Origin: Malachius bipustulatus
Lineage: Eukaryota; Arthropoda; Insecta; Coleoptera; Melyridae
Length of the DNA stretch: 64,000 nucleotides
NCBI GenBank assembly: GCA_910589415.1
Contig: OU342635.1
Span: 14,756,001-14,820,000, forward strand
Reading direction: 5' to 3'
The notes beneath the pieces were generated by a model that was not told where the DNA came from, made no database searches, and saw only the letters and a program-made list of their open reading frames with translations. The position numbers were made by a program, and so were the translations under genes. The first letter of the stretch is position 1; each line of letters opens with the position of its first letter. This document shows positions 58,407 to 64,000 of this stretch, in pieces.

Positions 58407-59339
58407 CAAGGTGTTTACTGTAAGGTTGGCCAAACTTCTTCAGACTAAAAAAAACAAAAATTTCCCATTAACGTCGTGTGTCCGTAAATGCACCGTTTTC
58501 GAGATACAGCAGGGTGTCGAAGAAATATTCTTTTTCCAGTTTTTTTTACGATATCTTGGGAACTGTATGAGATACAATGTTCAGCTCTTATACACACTAT
58601 GTGCTTACTGAGTCCCTTATTCTTGCCGTAAAATGAAGGTTTTAAAAAAATTCAGTGGCGTAGATTTAGGGTATTTTGAGTTTCGACCCCCTAATTTCTA
58701 CGCCACTGGAACAAATGCAATTTTAAGCAGCGCCTTTGAACCGCCAATACACCAAAAACGTACTCTGGTTAACGGCTCTAAAGTCAACCGTTTAAGAGAA
58801 AAATGTCATTTTATTAGAGAAAACAATGATTATAGGAATAAGTTTTCACTTGTACTGTCATGTTTCCAAAATGCTGTTGAAAAATCGGTAAAAAAGTGAT
58901 ATTTTCTCTCATAAAATGCTATTTTTCTCGGAAACGGTTCATTTTAGAGCCGTTAACCAAGAGTACCTTTTTGGTATTGAAAACATGGGCGCTTCAAAGG
59001 CGCTGCTTAAAATCGCATTTATTCCAGTGGCGTAGAAATAAGGGGATCGAAACCCTCAAAATACCCTATAAATCTACGTCACTAAGTTTTTTTAAAACCT
59101 TAATTTAGGGCGAAAATAAGGGGATCAGTGAGCACATTGTGTGTATAAGAGCTGAACATTGTATCTCATACGGTTCCAGAGATATCGTTAAAAAACTGAA
59201 AAAAAATTGCTTCGACACCTTGTATCTCAAAAACGGTGCATTTCCGGACACACGACGTTAATGGGATATTTTTTGTTTATTTTAGTCTGAAGAATCAGCC
59301 TGTGAAGTTTGGCCAACCTTATAGGTAGTAAACACCCTG
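58407..59339. mobile_element. Foldback element with telescoped ends
   Basis: Outer ends CAAGGTGTTTACTGTAAGG and its near complement, next to TA (58405-58406, 59340-59341). An inner pair, CAGGGTGTCGAAGAA at 58510 and its complement ending 59222 before TA, lies about 100 bases inside. Arms also contain a smaller hairpin built on GTGGCGTAGA (58650 and 58700). The centre differs slightly between strands. The 23.5-24.0 kb region is half of a second copy. There is no transposase. Confidence 0.85.
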
Positions 59340-59341
59340 TA

Positions 59342-59657
59342 TAGCGCCCGTAATCTCTTGATATATTGTCGACGAAAGCGAAATGAATTAAGGAATTTCG
59401 GGGAAAAAATTGGTTGTTGGATGACGCAGGGATGTTTTTCAAGAAGAGCGACCAATTATAGAGGAATCATTTAGAACTAAGAAACTTTCAGAGGTTAGAA
59501 ATTTCAATGCACCACGAGAACATAATATGGTAATTGACACAATGAGTGTGGTGGTAAAGTCCGTTCCTGACTTCCTTTAAGACGTCAAACATCCACTCTG
59601 ATATGGCTTAATGAGTATTTATGGCCTCTATAAGAAAATTAAAATTTCATCAAATTA
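59342..59657. other. AT-rich DNA, nothing recognised
   Basis: No gene or repeat pair could be supported. Confidence 0.4.
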
Positions 59658-59659
59658 TA

Positions 59660-59837
59660 CAGGTCGGTTCAAAAGTTAGAGCCAAAAAAGTAAATCTTAG
59701 GGTACCATTTTGGGGCTCTGTATCTCCGTTTAGGGACACTTTAGGAATGTTTTTTTTATGACAGACTAGGTTTATTTTGACCTCTCCTGTATGCTCCCGA
59801 GAGATTAGGAGGTACTTACCGCTTACCGGACACCCTG
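59660..59837. mobile_element. Very short TA-flanked element (candidate)
   Basis: TATA then CAGGTCGGTTCAAAAG on the left, and GGACACCCTG then TATA on the right. The ends match the CAGG...CCTG pattern of other elements here, but the inverted repeat is only a few bases. Confidence 0.35.
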
Positions 59838-59839
59838 TA

Positions 59840-61214
59840 TAATGACCGAAAATTTTTGCAAGCGCAAAATTAATCTACAAAAGTATTCCGACTCAGTTAC
59901 CTTTCTATAACCATAACAAAAGTCACATTACAAAAAAAAAATTGATGTTAATTGATACTTTAGTTCCCTGATTCTGATTTGTAATGTTATTAGGTATTTA
60001 TCTGCTTTCAATAAAATTATTTCAAGAGATGTCAAATTATTTTTTAAATTCATAGTGTATGCTCCCGTGTGTTATTTGCGCTTTCAATATATTACCGTTG
60101 ACTGAAGGACTAGGACTCTATCAATCACTGATATTACTAAATATAGAGAGAAATCATAAATATGACAACACCGCTCACCGAAGTAGGGTGATGAGTAGTC
60201 GAGCGTAGAACAACTGAACAACAATAAAGTCCTGTGCTTGAGTGTAAAAAGTGCGTAAAATACTACGGTAAGTCGATGAATATTTAGATTTTTTAAATAA
60301 ATTAAGATATATAAAGAGAATTCTTGCAAAAGAGAGGTTCTAATGAATTTTATATAAAATAATTTTTATCGAAGGTAATTGAAATCATAACCTTACTTTT
60401 AGTTAGGTATATATTTTATTTGCTGGTTTTTAATTTTATCGAAGGTAGGTACATACTTAGGTAGGTACTGTGTTCATTTAATTGTTTTTAATAATATCCT
60501 GCTAGGCTCCTAGGTAGTTATTAAAAATGTGGAAGGTGGTTGACATTAATTTAAAATTTTCATCGCAATTTTAACGTTGAGAATAACCGTGGGTTGTTCC
60601 ATAATTAAATTAAAGATCAAAGGCAATAATACTAATACCAATAAATTTAATTGTCAATAATAATATCGGAAAAAAATCATGAAGCTCTTTCCAATCCAAT
60701 CCGTAATCGTCATTTCCTTATCCGCTTCATACGATTTCGGTCGTCAGTAGAGCAGGAGCAGAGTAGAACCCTTGAAGAGACTAACTAGTTGCCAGATATC
60801 CCGGCGAACATGAGATGTCGCCACCTACCGAGATCGTATATCACGTTTTAATAGTGGTGGGTGGAGCAAGTTTAAATCCCGTGCGGTGATAGATTGGTGT
60901 TCACAAAGTACCTACCTAACGATAAGTGTTTATCAATGAAGTTTAATTTTTTATTTGGAAATAGATACCTAATGGTTTTAAAAAGAGCTTCGGCTTGATA
61001 TGCAGATGTAATTTAGATTGAAGTTGATTGAGCCAAAAAGTTTTGAAATTTACAGGGTGATCCAGTTTTTTATGCATTAAATTTAATTCGGGGAACGACA
61101 GAGAATCGATCATGAGTTTATGAACTACAATAATTAGGTAGGTATATTAAGGAAATGATCTGCTAAGAAAATACATAGCGTTTCAGCTTTAAAAAAAAAT
61201 CTTATAAGCTTTAA
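59840..61214. other. AT-rich DNA with one GC-richer block
   Basis: Bases 60700-60900 are GC-richer and unique. A lone CAGGGTGATCCAG end occurs at 61056. No gene is recognised. Confidence 0.4.
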
Positions 61215-61803
61215 AAAAAAACTCGTATTTTTGAAATGTATAAAAATTGGCTGATTGGAATAATTTGAAATTTTGCACAGTAGCTAGGTATGTCAATAAT
61301 AGAAGTAGGTACATGACGTGATACTCCCAATGAAAGATTATTTAATTCAGTGGCGGAGATCTGCATGGGCGGTATGTCGGTACCTTTTTTTTTTCTTAAT
61401 TTATAATATGTTACTGACTGAAATGCCAATATCACATTTGTGGTAGATATATCATGTTGTTTGAAGGAGAAAAGTCATTGTACGTTTTTGTTGTAGGACG
61501 CACCAGTTTTCAAGATATTCCACATATGTATACAGTGCCTTCCGAAAAGTATGCCATGTGGGAATTTTTCTTATTAAGTAAGATTAAAATCTTAGTAAGA
61601 TTTAAAAAAATATTGCGCAGAAAGTTTGTGTCTAAAATTTATTTGCATTAAAGTGGTGGCGTAGAAATAATTTAAAAAAAGGCACCAGCATACCCAGATC
61701 TCCACCACTGGACTAAAAAACCTTCCATTGGAAGTATCACAAAATTTCAAATTATTCCAATCAGCCAATTTTTATACATTTCAAAAATAGGTATGTAGGT
61801 GTT
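61215..61803. mobile_element. Foldback element with decayed arms
   Basis: TTTTTGAAATGTATAAAAAT, TGGCTGATTGGAATAATTTG and GGAGATCTG on the left return as complement at 61685-61790. The two arms differ by several short insertions, some containing TAGGTA-like sequence. The inner frame 61454-61651 is not recognised. Confidence 0.65.
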
Positions 61804-61862
61804 TTTCTTAACAATTTCACATTTTTCAAAATATAAAATTATTAGTAATAAAAATCTACTAT

Positions 61863-62537
61863 CTGTCCACTGAGAGTTGTCCGTTGTCATGCCACACTGA
61901 TTCTGACTAAACAATTTCATTTAATTCGATTTGAATCGTACACTTATTTCTAAGTCGAACCAGATGTGGTATCGCAGTTCGTGTCAGTGGCGTGTGTGTT
62001 GAGGAATAATGAATATACCTGGCTGGTTGCCGTTTAAAAGAAAGCATAACACCTCCGTTTTCTTATTATGCAAGTAAAATATTCCAGCAATTTAACCACA
62101 AGACCACGTACTAGGGAGTTCAATCGTTTCCCAGGCAAAACAAGGAAATAGATTTTTAGGCATTCGCGCAATTAATAAGTTACTCATAGTTTATCACACC
62201 GTACAATAACACAGGTAATTCTGCTAATTTCGTATTAAAAACGTTTCAAATCACAACACAAACCTTATTAGTATATTTAACGCTGACACTGACACTACTG
62301 ACAGTAGCGACGACAATCTTATCGTAATATCGTATCAATCTAAGCGTATCACGACGCGAGTCGATATTTCCGTCTCACTCTCGCTCATCTTTTTAGAATT
62401 GCTGACGATTCAAACGTATTTCTGACAATACGTCCCATTTTAACTCGATTGACTATATGCAATGCAATAGAAGGAGTAAGAAACATAACGAGATGATGTA
62501 TCCTTAGTTATCACAACAGACAACTCTCAGTGTACAG
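61863..62537. mobile_element. DNA element with CTGTCCACTGAGAGTTGTC ends
   Basis: The left end CTGTCCACTGAGAGTTGTCC and the right end (complement of CTGTACACTGAGAGTTGTC) form inverted repeats of about 30 bp. They differ from the CAGGGTG ends elsewhere, so this is another superfamily. No clear target duplication and no coding sequence are seen in the 675 bp. Confidence 0.6.
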
Positions 62538-62854
62538 ACTTTATATAGGTTGCTGGTCAAAGAATTGTCGAAAAAATCTTTTTATTTTTTAATCGGCGCC
62601 TGGACAAAAACACTTCCTGGTTGACAATCATTATCCTATGATGGATAAATGAATGTGATAGAAAAAATTGCAAAATTCGTATTTGGAGGTTGCGCAACTC
62701 CTTGGATCTCTTTAAATAATTTTCTAAAAAATTTTATCCCAACTGAAAATTGATTGATCTCCCTTGAGAGGAGCGGAGTCACGACACACACTTCCAATTA
62801 CGACATGATTTCAGACGCTAGCGCATGCGTCTTAAGTGAATATAGCTAAGCTAT

Positions 62855-62885
62855 TAGTGTATTTTTTTAACAAAAAAATACACTA
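62855..62885. repeat. Perfect short hairpin
   Basis: TAGTGTATTTTTTT and its exact complement are separated by AAC. Might serve as a small palindromic end. Confidence 0.7.
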
Positions 62886-62889
62886 TTGA

Positions 62890-64000
62890 GGACGACATCA
62901 CTTTTCGAAAATCACCCAAACTCATCAAATGTCCACCGATCATGACCCCCAGATCACGAAAAAGTGGTTTTCCAAAATTCACCTGCCCACGATATATATA
63001 TATATATTTATATATATATTTATATATATATTTATATATATATTTATATATATATTTCTCCAAAATCGCGAAATTTCGATTTTAAAAACGCTCCTGTGGC
63101 TTTATCTTTCAAGATTAGTGAACGAAATTTTGGATTCTTGCAAATTTTTGGAATGACGTTGGATTTTAGTTGAAAAAATTTCCAAAAGTCCCATCACTTC
63201 TACAGGGTGTCCCTTCAAAGTTCCAGACATCCGGTTTTTGTCACCTCATTTCAGGTCGCAGTTTTCAATCTAGGAGACTGAAATTTTTGTGGAAGTAAGA
63301 TATCCACAAGGAGTGGTCTGGTATTGCACTTGAGCAAAATCGATCGAGCCGTTTCAAAATGGCGGCCATTTTAATTTTTGGAAAAAGGACTATTTTTTGA
63401 ACCCCTGTATAAGCTAGATAGAAAAAGAGTTTTATATCAAATTCACAATTATGGAAGTAAATGACTTGAAATTTAATTTCATGCAACAAAATTTGCATTT
63501 TTTTCTATTAATAAGCCAGTGGCGTGGGTAGGAAAAGGGTAAAAATGGCTAAATTTCTCCAACAATTTATGAGCACATTTTTGAAGTAATTAAACTGAAA
63601 TTTTTACAGTAGACAACTATACTAATAGACTTCAACCCTTGAGAATTTCAAAAAGTAAATAAGAAAAATGGCGGAGATATTAGATTTTTTTTACATGATG
63701 TTTTTTTTAAATTAATTTCTCTAAATTTTTAAAAACGCTCCTGTAGCTTCATCTTTCAAGATTAATGAACGAAATTTTTTACTCTTATAAACCTTAGGGC
63801 TGACGTTTGATTTTCGTAAAAAACATTTTCCTAGATGTGTGTTACTTCTACAGGATGTCCCTCCGAATTTCAGAAAAAAAACCGTCCGTGAGGCACGGTT
63901 TCTGGTCGAAGTTTTCAATCTAGAGTGCTGAAATTTTTTTGGTAGTAAGATACCCTCAAGTAGTCGTCTGGTACTGTATTTGAGTAAAATAGGTAAAGAC
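62890..64000 (+). repeat. Dispersed repeat family, forward-orientation array
   Basis: AAAAACGCTCCTGTRGCTT starts at 63084 and again at 63731, giving two units about 647 bp apart; the second is cut by the window end. Shared parts include ATCTTTCAAGATTARTGAACG, ACTTCTACAGGRTGTCCC and GTTTTCAATCTAG. Complementary copies lie at 42700-43640. An AT microsatellite sits at the left side of the first unit. Confidence 0.7.
62993..63056. repeat. AT microsatellite, 12-bp higher-order unit
   Basis: TATATATATATT repeated about five times. The Tyr/Ile/Lys repeat proteins read from it in several frames are artefacts. Confidence 0.9.

Noticed and set aside
62854..63173. Tyr-Ile-Lys repeat proteins on both strands
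   Set aside because: Direct translations of the AT microsatellite.

Overview
The window looks like a stretch of insect nuclear DNA, AT-rich throughout and built almost entirely from transposable elements. The evidence is a BEL/Pao LTR retrotransposon, jockey-type and RNase H-bearing non-LTR retrotransposon remains, a tRNA-like SINE head, and a large set of long-armed inverted-repeat (foldback) elements flanked by TA. The hexamer TAGGTA/TACCTA is very common. I take the host to be probably a hemipteran, but this is a weak inference. I recognise no host protein-coding gene with confidence; the only long intact reading frame belongs to the BEL/Pao element.

Layout. 1-0.6 kb: RNase H end of a LINE (minus). 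0.6-8.6 kb: unique AT-rich DNA with a foldback element (4139-4980), a SINE (about 6352-6590) and a hairpin repeat (7902-8000). 8.6-10.5 kb: an old foldback element interrupted by a younger relative (8789-9755). 11.2-11.9 kb: another foldback. 18.7-21.3 kb: minus-strand LINE remains, including a jockey-type copy with an internal deletion. 22.9-23.4 kb: a GC/CpG-rich island with a CGG-type run. 24.4-25.0 and 57.2-57.9 kb: LINE RNase H plus C-terminal remains. 26.5-29.5 kb: a degenerate foldback, an inverted repeat ending in a candidate hammerhead ribozyme fold, and a second copy of the 8.8 kb foldback in opposite orientation. 32.9-36.3 kb: a run of four foldbacks. 36321-41874: the BEL/Pao element, inserted inside a mariner-like foldback (35946-42202). 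42.7-43.6 and 62.9-64.0 kb: two copies, in opposite orientation, of a repeated family. 47.1-47.6 kb: a second GC-rich island. 51.0-53.7 kb: four foldbacks in close succession. 54.3-55.9 kb: a degenerate tandem repeat of about 0.4 kb period. 58.4-62.5 kb: further foldbacks.

The points most worth following are: (1) the BEL/Pao copy has LTRs that I read as identical and a perfect 5-bp target duplication, yet its single open frame lacks most of gag, the zinc knuckles and the protease, so it looks like a recently mobilised deletion derivative; (2) foldbacks are telescoped, with elements starting CAGGGTG- or CAGAGTG-like nested inside others at TA; (3) several sister arms or copies differ by short insertions that create TAGGTA/TACCTA, which may explain why this motif is so frequent here.
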